64,000 nucleotides of DNA. Origin: Sphaerotilus uruguayifluvii (GTDB lineage: Bacteria; Pseudomonadota; Gammaproteobacteria; Burkholderiales; Burkholderiaceae_C). Positions 53,381 through 61,155 of the stretch are shown in pieces (position 1 is the stretch's first letter; every line of letters begins with the position of its first letter). Location of the stretch: positions 310,001 to 374,000 of the forward strand of contig NZ_JABSNM010000002.1 of NCBI RefSeq assembly GCF_013294065.1, given 5' to 3'. The notes beneath the pieces are model-generated. The model ran no database searches. It had not been told where the DNA came from and was given only the letters and a program-made list of their open reading frames with translations. The translations under genes were made by a program, and so were the position numbers.

Positions 53381-55384
53381 TCAGGACGACAGATCCGCAC
53401 CGCTCGGGCAGGTGGTGCCCCCGGCGCGACGGATGCGCACCGTGCCGCCGTCCTCGGCCGAGGCGTTGCGGGCGTAGGGCGCGGCCGGGGCCTTGTAGCC
53501 TGCCAGGAAGGCGCTCAGCGCGTCGACGTCCTGCGCGCCGCCCAGCGCCGACTTGCCGTTCAGGAAGGTCGTGAAGCCGTCGCCGCCGGTGGCCATGAAG
53601 CTGTTGACGGTGACGCGGTAGGTCCTGGTCGGCTGCAGCACCGTGCCGGCGGCATCGACGATCGTCTCGGTCGTGCCGCCGCGCGTCAGCGTCACGCTGC
53701 TGACGCGCGCGTCGCAGGCCTTGCTGCCGTCCCAGCTGTACTTGAAGCCCTTCGACGGGATCATGATCCGGGTGGCGGCGCTGGCCTGGCCGCGGCAGCC
53801 GGCGAACTGCTGCTCCAGCACGTTCTTCAGGTCCTGCGCGGTCAGCGTCAGCGTCACCAGGCTGTTGCCGAAGGGCTGCACGGTGAAGGCCTCGCCGTAG
53901 GTGACGTTGCCGTCGCCCTCGCCGGCGGTGCCGGACGCGAAGGTGAAGCCGGGGCTGCGCACGCCGCCGCGGTTCATGAAGGCGATGACCGCGTCGCCGA
54001 AGCCGCTGGCGGCGGTGGCGGCGAGCTGCGCGTCGGCGATCAGCTCGCCGGCGGGCATGTTGCAGGCCGCGTCGGTGGCGCTGGCCGGCAGCTCCGCCTT
54101 GATCGAGCCGATCACCTGGCTGGCGATCGGCGAGACCAGGTCGTTGTACTTCGCGACGATGCCCGCCACCGCGGCGTCCGGCTTCACGCTGGCGTCGCTG
54201 CGGTCGACCAGGCGGTTGGTGGCGCTGACCGCGGTGATGTCGCGGGTCTTCGGGTCGATCGTCACGTCGATGTCGCTGAGCACCCGGCCGAAGGCGCTTG
54301 CGCTGGTCACCGGCACCCGCCGGCCGCGCGCGTTGGGCAAGCCGGTCGGGCGTGGCGTGCGCGTCGTGCCGGTGCCTGCGGTCTTGACGTCGACCGTGCC
54401 GGCCGAGCAGTTGTAGGCCGCGTGCGTGTGGCCGCTGACGACCAGGTCGACCGCGTCGTCGAGCTGCGCGACGATGGCGGCGAGGTCCGATCCCGCCAGG
54501 TCGCCGTCGCAGCCGTTGATGTCCGACAGCCCGGCGCTCTGGAAGCCGCCCTGGTGCACCAGCACGACGATCGACTCGATGCCCTGCGCGCGCAGCTCCG
54601 GGATCAGCGCGTTGACGGTGGCCGCCTCGTCGCGGAATTCGAGTCCGGCCACGCCGGTGGGCGTGACGATGGTCGGCGTGGCCTTGAGCGTCATGCCGAT
54701 GAAGGCGACCTTGACGCCGTTGAAGGTCTTCACGCCGTAGGCCGGCAGCAGCGGCCGGCCGGTCGCGGTGCTGACGACGTTGGCCGACAGCCACTTGAAC
54801 TTCGCGCCCTCGAACGGCGCGGGCGTGCCGACCGTCGCGCCCTTGCAGGAGTTCGGGTCGGCCGCGCCGGCCACCGTGTGGCAGCCGCCGTTCTGCAGGC
54901 GCAGCAGCTCGGTGGCGCCGCGGTCGAACTCGTGGTTGCCGACGGCGTTGAACTCCACGCCGATGCGGTTGAGCGTCTCGACGGCCGGCTCGTCGCTGAA
55001 CAGCGACGAGATCAGCGGCGAGGCGCCGATGAAGTCGCCAGCGCCGACGACGACGCTGTTCGGGTTGGTGGCCCTGAGCTTGGCGACCCAGCCGGCCAGG
55101 TAGTCGGCGCCGCCGACGGCCGGGCGCTGCGCCGCCGGCACCGCGGTGTTGGCGCCGAAGGTGCCCGGCGACTGCAGCGTGCCGTGGTAGTCGTTGAAGC
55201 CGATGATCTTGACCGAGAAGGGCGCGGCGGCCGGCGTGTCGGCGGCCGCGTCGCCGTCGTCGCCGCAGGCGACCAGACCGAACAGCGCGGTGCAGGCCAC
55301 CGCCACCAGGTGCATGTTCATCAGCGAGCCGCGCAGGCGCAGCGCGGTGGGCATCGGCGGGCGGGACGGGGTCGGCTTGGACAT
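53381..55384 (-). CDS. Secreted bifunctional metallophosphatase/5'-nucleotidase lipoprotein
   Basis: 667 residues. The N-terminus contains a lipoprotein-type signal (MHLVAVACTALFGLVACGDD), with Cys near residue 40 after a long Arg-rich lead. The metallophosphatase domain has VKIIGFNDYHGTL (Asp and His ligands) and VGNHEFDRG. VVSGHTHAAYNC supplies later ligands. The C-terminal 5_nucleotid_C domain includes SFMATGGDGFTTF with the substrate-stacking loop. It hydrolyses nucleotides outside the cytoplasm for phosphate or purine salvage. It stands upstream of the TPR-protein gene with a 19-nt gap and is divergent from the DUF535 gene. Confidence 0.88.
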   Translation of the reverse strand: MSKPTPSRPPMPTALRLRGSLMNMHLVAVACTALFGLVACGDDGDAAADTPAAAPFSVKIIGFNDYHGTLQSPGTFGANTAVPAAQRPAVGGADYLAGWVAKLRATNPNSVVVGAGDFIGASPLISSLFSDEPAVETLNRIGVEFNAVGNHEFDRGATELLRLQNGGCHTVAGAADPNSCKGATVGTPAPFEGAKFKWLSANVVSTATGRPLLPAYGVKTFNGVKVAFIGMTLKATPTIVTPTGVAGLEFRDEAATVNALIPELRAQGIESIVVLVHQGGFQSAGLSDINGCDGDLAGSDLAAIVAQLDDAVDLVVSGHTHAAYNCSAGTVDVKTAGTGTTRTPRPTGLPNARGRRVPVTSASAFGRVLSDIDVTIDPKTRDITAVSATNRLVDRSDASVKPDAAVAGIVAKYNDLVSPIASQVIGSIKAELPASATDAACNMPAGELIADAQLAATAASGFGDAVIAFMNRGGVRSPGFTFASGTAGEGDGNVTYGEAFTVQPFGNSLVTLTLTAQDLKNVLEQQFAGCRGQASAATRIMIPSKGFKYSWDGSKACDARVSSVTLTRGGTTETIVDAAGTVLQPTRTYRVTVNSFMATGGDGFTTFLNGKSALGGAQDVDALSAFLAGYKAPAAPYARNASAEDGGTVRIRRAGGTTCPSGADLSS

Positions 55385-55597
55385 CGCGGCAATCTCCGAG
55401 GGGACGGTCGGGGTCGGGATCTGGATGCCGAGACGATTCCCCAGCGCGATGACCGCAGCATGTCACGCCGACATGAAAGTTCACGCGGCCGAGATGCTGC
55501 CGACACCCGGTTGCGGCAGGACAACGCGCGCGGCGGCGTCACACGCCTGACTTCTGCCGGCCCGAGGATGCGCCGCCTTGACGGACCGCTTCCGACC

Positions 55598-56560
55598 ATG
55601 ACGACCCTCGATGCCCGCTCCCTGTTCGCGCTGACCGACGACGGTGCCGGCGGCTGGCTGCAGACCTGCAAGCGCCGGCTGAAGTTCCTGCTGCGCTTCC
55701 ATCGCCATCGCCCGCACATGGAGGCGGTGCACGGTCTGCTCGAGCGTCACCGGCTGCAGCCGCTGCTGCAGGCCGAGCCGGGCCTGATGCTGCGGCCGTG
55801 GCGCAGCTACCTGTGGCGGCCGCTGTGCCGGCGCCGGCGCTCGCAGGCGCTGCTGGCGCATCTGGACTGGGCGGCGGCCACCTTCGGCAGCGGCGGCCTG
55901 CTCGCGCTCTACCAGGGTCGGGCGCTGGCGGTGCCGGGGCTGCCGGTCGACGGGCTGGAGCTGCTGCTGATGCCCAGCCGCGGCACGGTGCGCGAGGGCG
56001 AGCTGACGCTGGAGCTGCGCCTGCAGGGCGAGGCGCTGATGCGCGCGGCCTTCAGCGTCGTGCCGGCCGTGCTGGTCGATGCGACCCGGCCACCGCAGGC
56101 GCGCGCGATGGTGGTGGGCAACCTGCAGGGCCTGCGCGACAGCGTCGAGGGCACGCGCCTGCTCGCGCAGCGGGCCGAGCGGCTGCGCCCGCAGGCGCTG
56201 CTGATCGCGGCGCTGCAGGGTCTGGCGAGCGGCTGGGGCCTGGCGCTGATCGCCGGCGTCGGGCGCGACACCCATGCCTTCGCCGCCTACCGCGGCCTGT
56301 CGCGGCGCATCCTCGCCGACTACGACCGGCTCTGGGAGGAGCACGACGCGCTGCCCGGCGCCGGCCACTGGCGCCTGCCGGAGCAGCCGCACTGCGACCT
56401 GGAGCAGATTCCTTCGCGCAAGCGCTCGGCCGCGCGCCGCCGCCACGCGCTGCGCCTGGCGCTGCACGCCGCCTGCTGGCACTTCGCGGCCGGGCGGCCG
56501 TCTGCGCCGGATCAAGCGCAGGCCCTTGCGGCCATGGACGGAAAAACCGGCAATCGCTAA
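55598..56560 (+). CDS. VirK/YbjX family protein (DUF535)
   Basis: 320 residues of the VirK/YbjX type: an N-terminal basic helix, YLWRPLCRRRRSQALLAHLDWAAATFG, then ARAMVVGNLQGLRDSVEGTRLLAQRAERLRPQALLIAALQGLA. LIAGVGRDTHAFAAYRG and ADYDRLWEEHDAL follow. The family is known in enterobacteria for effects on virulence and outer-membrane function, without a defined reaction. It is preceded by a 213-nt gap with the divergent nucleotidase start. No transmembrane segment is visible. Confidence 0.8.
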   Translation: MTTLDARSLFALTDDGAGGWLQTCKRRLKFLLRFHRHRPHMEAVHGLLERHRLQPLLQAEPGLMLRPWRSYLWRPLCRRRRSQALLAHLDWAAATFGSGGLLALYQGRALAVPGLPVDGLELLLMPSRGTVREGELTLELRLQGEALMRAAFSVVPAVLVDATRPPQARAMVVGNLQGLRDSVEGTRLLAQRAERLRPQALLIAALQGLASGWGLALIAGVGRDTHAFAAYRGLSRRILADYDRLWEEHDALPGAGHWRLPEQPHCDLEQIPSRKRSAARRRHALRLALHAACWHFAAGRPSAPDQAQALAAMDGKTGNR

Positions 56561-56596
56561 GCTGGGCCGCATCTCGAACGACACGGACCTGCCCTC

Positions 56597-57058
56597 ATGA
56601 ACTTCCTCCACGCCACGGCCGCCGCCCTCCTCGTCACGACCCTTTCCGGCTGCGCGACCGTCCAGTACGGCGACCAGGACACCGCCGCCCGGCTGCGCGA
56701 GCTCAAGCCGGTGGCCGGCAAGACCAGCCTGTACGTGTGCCGCGAGGCGGCGGCGTTCGTCGGCGCGGGCAACCGCACCACCGCCATCGTCGACAGCCGC
56801 GCGATCGGCACGCTCAAGCCGAACAACTTCGCGCACACCCTCGTCGACCCGGGCGCGCACTCGGTCTTCATCAAGCGCAATCCCGGCGGCGACAGCGGCG
56901 TTCTCGAGCTGCAGACCCAGGCCGGCGAGGTCGCGATCGTCTGGGTCGGCATGACCGGCGCGGGCTTCGGCGTGCTGACCGTCGACAACTTCTCCAGCCG
57001 CGCCGAGGCCGAGAAGTGCGTCAGGGGTGCGGAATACGCGGTGCAGGCGATGCCGTGA
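56597..57058 (+). CDS. DUF2846-type lipoprotein
   Basis: 153 residues. The N-terminal lipoprotein signal ends LLVTTLSGCATV, with Cys19 as lipidation site. The rest is a small all-beta domain: KTSLYVCREAAAFVGAGNRTTAIVDSR, GTLKPNNFAHTLVDPGAHSVFIKR and GVLELQTQAGEVAIVWVG. It matches the DUF2846 family of unknown function, with a predicted outer-membrane or periplasmic location. It lies 36 nt after the DUF535 gene. Confidence 0.75.
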   Translation: MNFLHATAAALLVTTLSGCATVQYGDQDTAARLRELKPVAGKTSLYVCREAAAFVGAGNRTTAIVDSRAIGTLKPNNFAHTLVDPGAHSVFIKRNPGGDSGVLELQTQAGEVAIVWVGMTGAGFGVLTVDNFSSRAEAEKCVRGAEYAVQAMP

Positions 57059-57174
57059 ACCGGCCAGGATGGGGCCGGCGTGCGCTCGCCGGCGCAGGCT
57101 GGCTGCTCGATGCCTGCATCGGCTTCGGCCTGGTGTCCTGTGCAGCTGCGGCTGCCATGCTGGGAAAGCATTGA
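57055..57174 (+). CDS. Possible 39-residue hydrophobic peptide
   Basis: A GTG at 57055 overlaps the stop of the lipoprotein gene (GTGA) and opens a 39-residue frame with an Arg-rich start and one hydrophobic segment (AGAGWLLDACIGFGLVSCAAAAAML). There is no clear ribosome-binding site of its own and no recognisable family. It may be translationally coupled or it may be chance. Confidence 0.2.
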   Translation: MNRPGWGRRALAGAGWLLDACIGFGLVSCAAAAAMLGKH

Positions 57175-57183
57175 CCCGCCAAA

Positions 57184-57205
57184 TCTTTCCACGATAATGG
57201 AAAGA
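57184..57205 (+). promoter_or_regulatory. ArsR operator
   Basis: TCTTTCC-N8-GGAAAGA is a perfect inverted repeat whose right arm ends on the A of the arsR start codon (57205). A short leader and a dyad over the start fit an autorepressed ArsR gene. Confidence 0.6.
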
Positions 57206-57576
57206 TGAAAGATGAAGACATCGTTCGCCTGCTGGCCGCGCTGGCCCAGGCCCACCGGCTGCGGGCCTTCCGGGCCCTGGTCGTCGCCGGACCCGAGGGG
57301 CTGACGCCGGGCGTTCTGGCCGAGCAGCTCGGCCTGCCTGCGGCCACGCTGTCCTTCCACCTGAAGGAAATGCTCCACGCCGGGCTGATCGGCTGCACCC
57401 GCGACGGTCGCCGCCTGATCTACCGCGCCGACTTCGCGCGGATGAATGCGCTGCTCGCCTTCCTGACGGACAACTGCTGCGCCGGCCAGCCCTGCGGGCT
57501 GACGCCGGCCGGCGATCTTTCCTGCGACCTTCCCTGCGATTGCCCTGCCGGCGCCTGCGCCGATCCTGCCCCATGA
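57205..57576 (+). CDS. arsR: ArsR-family arsenic-responsive repressor
   Basis: 123 residues. The winged HTH is LTPGVLAEQLGLPAATLSFHLKEMLHAGLI. The N-terminal alpha-3 CVCDLC motif of classical ArsR is absent. Instead a vicinal pair Cys91-Cys92 and Cys97 follow the DNA-binding domain (NCCAGQPC), as in ArsR proteins that bind As(III) near the C-terminus. The tail adds Cys107, 111, 113 and 118. It should repress the operon until As(III) binds. Its stop overlaps the arsC start. Confidence 0.88.
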   Translation: MKDEDIVRLLAALAQAHRLRAFRALVVAGPEGLTPGVLAEQLGLPAATLSFHLKEMLHAGLIGCTRDGRRLIYRADFARMNALLAFLTDNCCAGQPCGLTPAGDLSCDLPCDCPAGACADPAP

Positions 57577-58061
57577 CCACCCACGTCCTCATCCTCTGCA
57601 CCCACAACTCGGCCCGCAGCGTGCTGTCCGAGGCCATGCTCAACCACTGGGCGCGCCAGCTCGGCCGCGACGTGCGCGCGCACAGCGCCGGCAGCAGTCC
57701 GAGCGGCCGCATCAATCCCTACGCGCTGCAGGTGCTCGAGGCCGCCGGCATCGACACCGCCGGCACCCGCAGCAAGTCCTGGGACGAGTTCGTCGCGCCG
57801 GGGGCGCCCGAGATGCGCATCGTCATCACCGTCTGCGACAGCGCCGCCGCCGAGACCTGCCCGTACTGGCCCGGCAGCCCGGTCCGGATCCACTGGGGCT
57901 ACCCCGACCCGTCCAACGCGCCCGAGGAGCAGAAGGCGCAGGCCTTCGAGCTGACCCGCCAGGCCATCGGCTACCGGATGCTGCAGCTGCTTCAGCTGCC
58001 GCTGGAGACGATGGACAACGCCGCGCTGCAGGCGGCGCTCGACGCCATCTGGCGCAGCTGA
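57573..58061 (+). CDS. arsC: Arsenate reductase, low-molecular-weight phosphatase type
   Basis: 162 residues with the LMW-phosphatase loop CTHNSAR (Cys9 to Arg15) and a later pair Cys88 and Cys96 (VCDSAAAETCPYW) for the disulfide relay. It reduces As(V) to As(III). It is somewhat longer at the C-terminus than the 130-140-residue enzymes. It overlaps arsR by four bases and precedes the aquaporin gene by 17 nt, an order in which As(III) made inside could leave by the channel. Confidence 0.88.
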   Translation: MTTHVLILCTHNSARSVLSEAMLNHWARQLGRDVRAHSAGSSPSGRINPYALQVLEAAGIDTAGTRSKSWDEFVAPGAPEMRIVITVCDSAAAETCPYWPGSPVRIHWGYPDPSNAPEEQKAQAFELTRQAIGYRMLQLLQLPLETMDNAALQAALDAIWRS

Positions 58062-58078
58062 AGCGGGGCGGGCACGCG

Positions 58079-58744
58079 ATGAAGGCTTCTGTCTCGAATG
58101 CGCAGCGCCTGTTCGGCGAGCTGCTGGGCACCGCGCTGCTGCTGGCCGTCGTCATCGGTTCCGGGCTGATGGCCGAGCGGCTGTCCGGCGGCAATGTCGC
58201 GGTGGCGCTGCTGGCCAACACGCTGGCCACCGTCGGCGGCCTGTACGTGCTGATCGAGGTCTTCGGGCCGGTCAGCGGCGCGCACTTCAATCCGGCCGTC
58301 TCGCTGGCGATGGCGCTGCGCGGCGAGCTGCCCTGGGCGCGGCTCGCCGGCTATGTGCCGGCGCAGCTGCTGGGCGCGGCGCTGGGCGCGGTGCTGGCGC
58401 ATGCGATGTTCGACCTGCCGCTGCTGCAGGTCTCGTCCAGGCTGCGCACCGGCACCGGCCAGTGGATCGCCGAGGCCGTGGCCACCGCCGGACTGCTGCT
58501 GGTGATCCTGCGCGCGCCGCAGGCCCGGGTCGCGGCGATGGTGGCGGCCTACATCGGCGCGGCCTACTGGTTCACCGCCTCGACCTCCTTCGCCAACCCG
58601 GCCGCGGCCTTCGGGCGCATGTTCAGCGACAGCTTCGCCGGCATCGCGCCGGCCAGCGCCCCGGCCTTCATGCTGGCCGAGGTGCTGGGCGCCGGCCTGG
58701 GCCTGCTGCTGCACCGCGCGCTGGGCCGGCCGGATTGCGAATGA
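58079..58744 (+). CDS. aqpS: MIP-family channel, AqpS-like (arsenite)
   Basis: 221 residues with six membrane segments and two half-helix motifs: HFNPAVS and FANPAAAFGRMFSDSF. The usual NPAR of the second motif is NPAA here, so the aromatic/arginine filter is altered, as in aquaporins encoded in arsenic operons. GSGLMAERLSGGNVAVALLANTLAT is the typical start. In Sinorhizobium AqpS lets As(III) leave the cell after ArsC action. It is followed by an 89-nt gap with 7-bp arms at 58751-58757 and 58791-58797, then arsD. Confidence 0.87.
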   Translation: MKASVSNAQRLFGELLGTALLLAVVIGSGLMAERLSGGNVAVALLANTLATVGGLYVLIEVFGPVSGAHFNPAVSLAMALRGELPWARLAGYVPAQLLGAALGAVLAHAMFDLPLLQVSSRLRTGTGQWIAEAVATAGLLLVILRAPQARVAAMVAAYIGAAYWFTASTSFANPAAAFGRMFSDSFAGIAPASAPAFMLAEVLGAGLGLLLHRALGRPDCE

Positions 58745-58833
58745 TCAAGTCCCCACGAGGCTTCCGGCGCCACCATGGCCGTGAAGAACCCGTGGGGGCA
58801 TTTCCTCACTGACTGAAAAGAGGGACAAGTGCG

Positions 58834-59211
58834 ATGAGCCGACTGGACGTGTTTGAACCCGCGATGTGCTGCCCCACCGGCGTGTGCGGCATCGATGTCG
58901 ATCCGGTGCTGGTGCAGTTCAACGCCGACCTGAAGGCGCTGGAGGCCAGCGGCGTGACGGTGAGCCGCCACAGCCTGAGCCATGACGCGGCCGCCTTCGC
59001 CGCGCAGCCGCTGGTGCTGCGCGAGATCGAGGCCGGCATGGACCGGCTGCCGGTGGTGATGCTCGACGGCCTGATCCTCTCGACCGGCCTGTACCCGACG
59101 CTGGCGCAGATGCAGCAGCGCATCGCCCGGGCCGCGGAGCTGGCGGCCAAGCCGCGCATCAAGCTCGGCAGCGGCGGCGACTGCGGCTGCGCGCCGGGCC
59201 AGTGCTGCTGA
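58834..59211 (+). CDS. arsD: ArsD metallochaperone
   Basis: 125 residues. Cys12, Cys13 and Cys18 (MCCPTGVC) occupy the As(III)/Sb(III)-binding positions of ArsD. The C-terminus has another set of cysteines (DCGCAPGQCC). LPVVMLDGLILSTGLYPT is a family block. It delivers As(III) to the ArsA ATPase. GAGGG lies upstream of the start; arsA follows 8 nt later. Confidence 0.93.
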   Translation: MSRLDVFEPAMCCPTGVCGIDVDPVLVQFNADLKALEASGVTVSRHSLSHDAAAFAAQPLVLREIEAGMDRLPVVMLDGLILSTGLYPTLAQMQQRIARAAELAAKPRIKLGSGGDCGCAPGQCC

Positions 59212-59219
59212 GGCCGGCC

Positions 59220-60974
59220 ATGCTGCCGCGTCTGCACACCCGCCACCTCTTCTTCACCGGCAAGGGCGGCGTGGGCAAGACCTCGCTGGCCTCGGCCTGC
59301 GCGGTGCAGCTGGCCGAGGCCGGCCGGCGGGTGCTGCTGGTCAGCACCGACCCGGCCTCCAACCTCGACGAGGTGCTGGAGACGCGGCTGTCGGACACGC
59401 CCACCCCGGTGGCCGGGGTGCCGGGCCTGTCGGCGCTGAACATCGATCCGGAAGCGGCCGCGGCCGCCTACCGCGAGCGCATGGTCGGCCCCTACCGCGG
59501 CCTGCTGCCCGAGGCGGCGATCCGCAGCATGGAGGAGCAGTTCTCCGGCGGCTGCACTGTCGAGATCGCGGCCTTCGACGCCTTCGCGGCGCTCCTGGCC
59601 GGCACCGGCGTGGCCGGCGACTTCGACCATGTCGTGTTCGACACCGCGCCGACCGGCCACACGCTGCGGCTGCTGACGCTGCCCTCGGCCTGGAGCGAGT
59701 TCCTGTCGACCAACACCACCGGCACCTCCTGCCTGGGGCCGCTGGCCGGGCTGGAGCACAACCGCTCGATCTACGCGGCCGCGGTCGCGGCGCTGACCGA
59801 TGCCGCGGTGACCACCGTCGTGCTGGTGGCGCGCCCCGAGGTGGCGGCGCTGCGCGAGGCCGAGCGCAGCCGCCACGAGCTGGCCGAGCTGGGCGTGGCC
59901 AACCAGGTGCTGGCGATCAACGGCCTGTTCGATGCCCCTTCGGAGGACCCGGTCGCTCAGGCGATGGCGCGCCGCCACCGGGACGCGCTCGCGGCCATGC
60001 CCGCCGATCTCGCGGCGCTGCCGCGCAGCTGCACCGGCTTCATCGCCCGTGGTCTGGTCGGGCTGGAGGCGCTGCGCGCGCTGCTGCATCCGGCGCCGAC
60101 GACCGCCGCCATCCCCGCGCCCGCGCCGGCCCTGCCGGCCCTCGCGCTGCCGCCCGGGCTGGCTCCGCTGGTCGACGACATCGAGCGCGCCGGCCACGGC
60201 CTGGTGATGACGATGGGCAAGGGCGGCGTCGGCAAGACCACGGTGGCGGCGGCGGTGGCGGTGGCGCTGGCCGCGCGCGGCCACCGGGTGCTGCTGTCGA
60301 CCACCGACCCGGCCGCGCATCTGGCCTGGTCGCTGGACGAGGCGGTGCCGGGCCTGACGGTGCAGCGCATCGACCCGACCGCCGAGGTCGCGCGCCACCG
60401 CGACGAGGTGCTCGCGCGCGCCGGTGCCGGGCTCGACCCGTCGGCGCGCGCGATGCTCGAAGAAGACCTGCGCTCGCCCTGCACCGAGGAGATCGCCGTC
60501 TTCCGTGCCTTCGCCGCGACGGTGGCGCAGGCCGCGCACGGCTTCGTGGTGCTCGACACCGCGCCGACCGGCCACACCGTGCTGCTGATGGACGCGGCCG
60601 AGGCCTATCACCGCGAGGTCGGCCGCACCCGCGGCGACCTGCCCGAGGCGGTGGTGAACCTGCTGCCTCGCCTGCGCGATCCCGCCTTCACCCGGGTGCT
60701 GGTGGTCACGCTGGCCGAGGCCACGCCGGTGCACGAGGCCGAGCGGCTGCAGGACGACCTGCGCCGCGCCGGCATCGAGCCCTTCGCCTGGGTGATCGAG
60801 CAGAGCCTGCTGGCCAGCGGCACCACCGACCCGGTGCTGGCCGAGCGGGGCCGCTGCGAGCGCCCGTGGGTGCAGCAGGTGATGACGGCGGACGCCCGGC
60901 GCTGCGCGCTGCTGGCCTGGCAGGCGCAGCCGCCGGTGGGCGCGCAGGCGCTGCGCGAGCTGGCCGAACGCTGA
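59220..60974 (+). CDS. arsA: ArsA arsenite-stimulated ATPase
   Basis: 584 residues made of two homologous halves, each with a P-loop: GKGGVGKTS (14-22) and GKGGVGKTT (about 332-340). Each half has DTAPTGHT. The As(III)-binding cysteines are at positions corresponding to Cys113 (SGGCTVEIAAF), about 170 (TSCLGPLAGLEHN) and about 421 (SPCTEEIAVF) of the E. coli enzyme. ArsA normally drives the pump ArsB. No arsB or acr3 gene lies in the visible operon, which ends here before the kinase gene. Confidence 0.94.
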   Translation: MLPRLHTRHLFFTGKGGVGKTSLASACAVQLAEAGRRVLLVSTDPASNLDEVLETRLSDTPTPVAGVPGLSALNIDPEAAAAAYRERMVGPYRGLLPEAAIRSMEEQFSGGCTVEIAAFDAFAALLAGTGVAGDFDHVVFDTAPTGHTLRLLTLPSAWSEFLSTNTTGTSCLGPLAGLEHNRSIYAAAVAALTDAAVTTVVLVARPEVAALREAERSRHELAELGVANQVLAINGLFDAPSEDPVAQAMARRHRDALAAMPADLAALPRSCTGFIARGLVGLEALRALLHPAPTTAAIPAPAPALPALALPPGLAPLVDDIERAGHGLVMTMGKGGVGKTTVAAAVAVALAARGHRVLLSTTDPAAHLAWSLDEAVPGLTVQRIDPTAEVARHRDEVLARAGAGLDPSARAMLEEDLRSPCTEEIAVFRAFAATVAQAAHGFVVLDTAPTGHTVLLMDAAEAYHREVGRTRGDLPEAVVNLLPRLRDPAFTRVLVVTLAEATPVHEAERLQDDLRRAGIEPFAWVIEQSLLASGTTDPVLAERGRCERPWVQQVMTADARRCALLAWQAQPPVGAQALRELAER

Positions 60975-61024
60975 GGCCGGCGGCCTGCAGGCGCGCCGTC
61001 GCTCCTTCTTCCCGCTGAAGATCG

Positions 61025-61048
61025 CCGAGGCACCTCAAGGTGCCTCGG
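61025..61048. repeat. Hairpin between arsA and the kinase gene
   Basis: CCGAGGCACCT and AGGTGCCTCGG are perfect 11-bp arms with CA between them; a folded form would open to a TCAA loop. It follows arsA by 50 nt. No T-run follows on the plus strand, so it is a weak terminator candidate. Confidence 0.45.
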
Positions 61049-61155
61049 GGCGCTCCGATATGCATGACGGAAATGCCGGATCCGGGCGAGCCCCGGGATC
61101 TTCGCACCCATCTGTCGGTGCATGCTGCAGCACGAGCGTGGAAGGAGGTTCTGCC

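Noticed and set aside
61025-61048. Intrinsic terminator after arsA
   Set aside because: The hairpin is perfect but lacks a T-run on the plus strand, so I list it only as a repeat.
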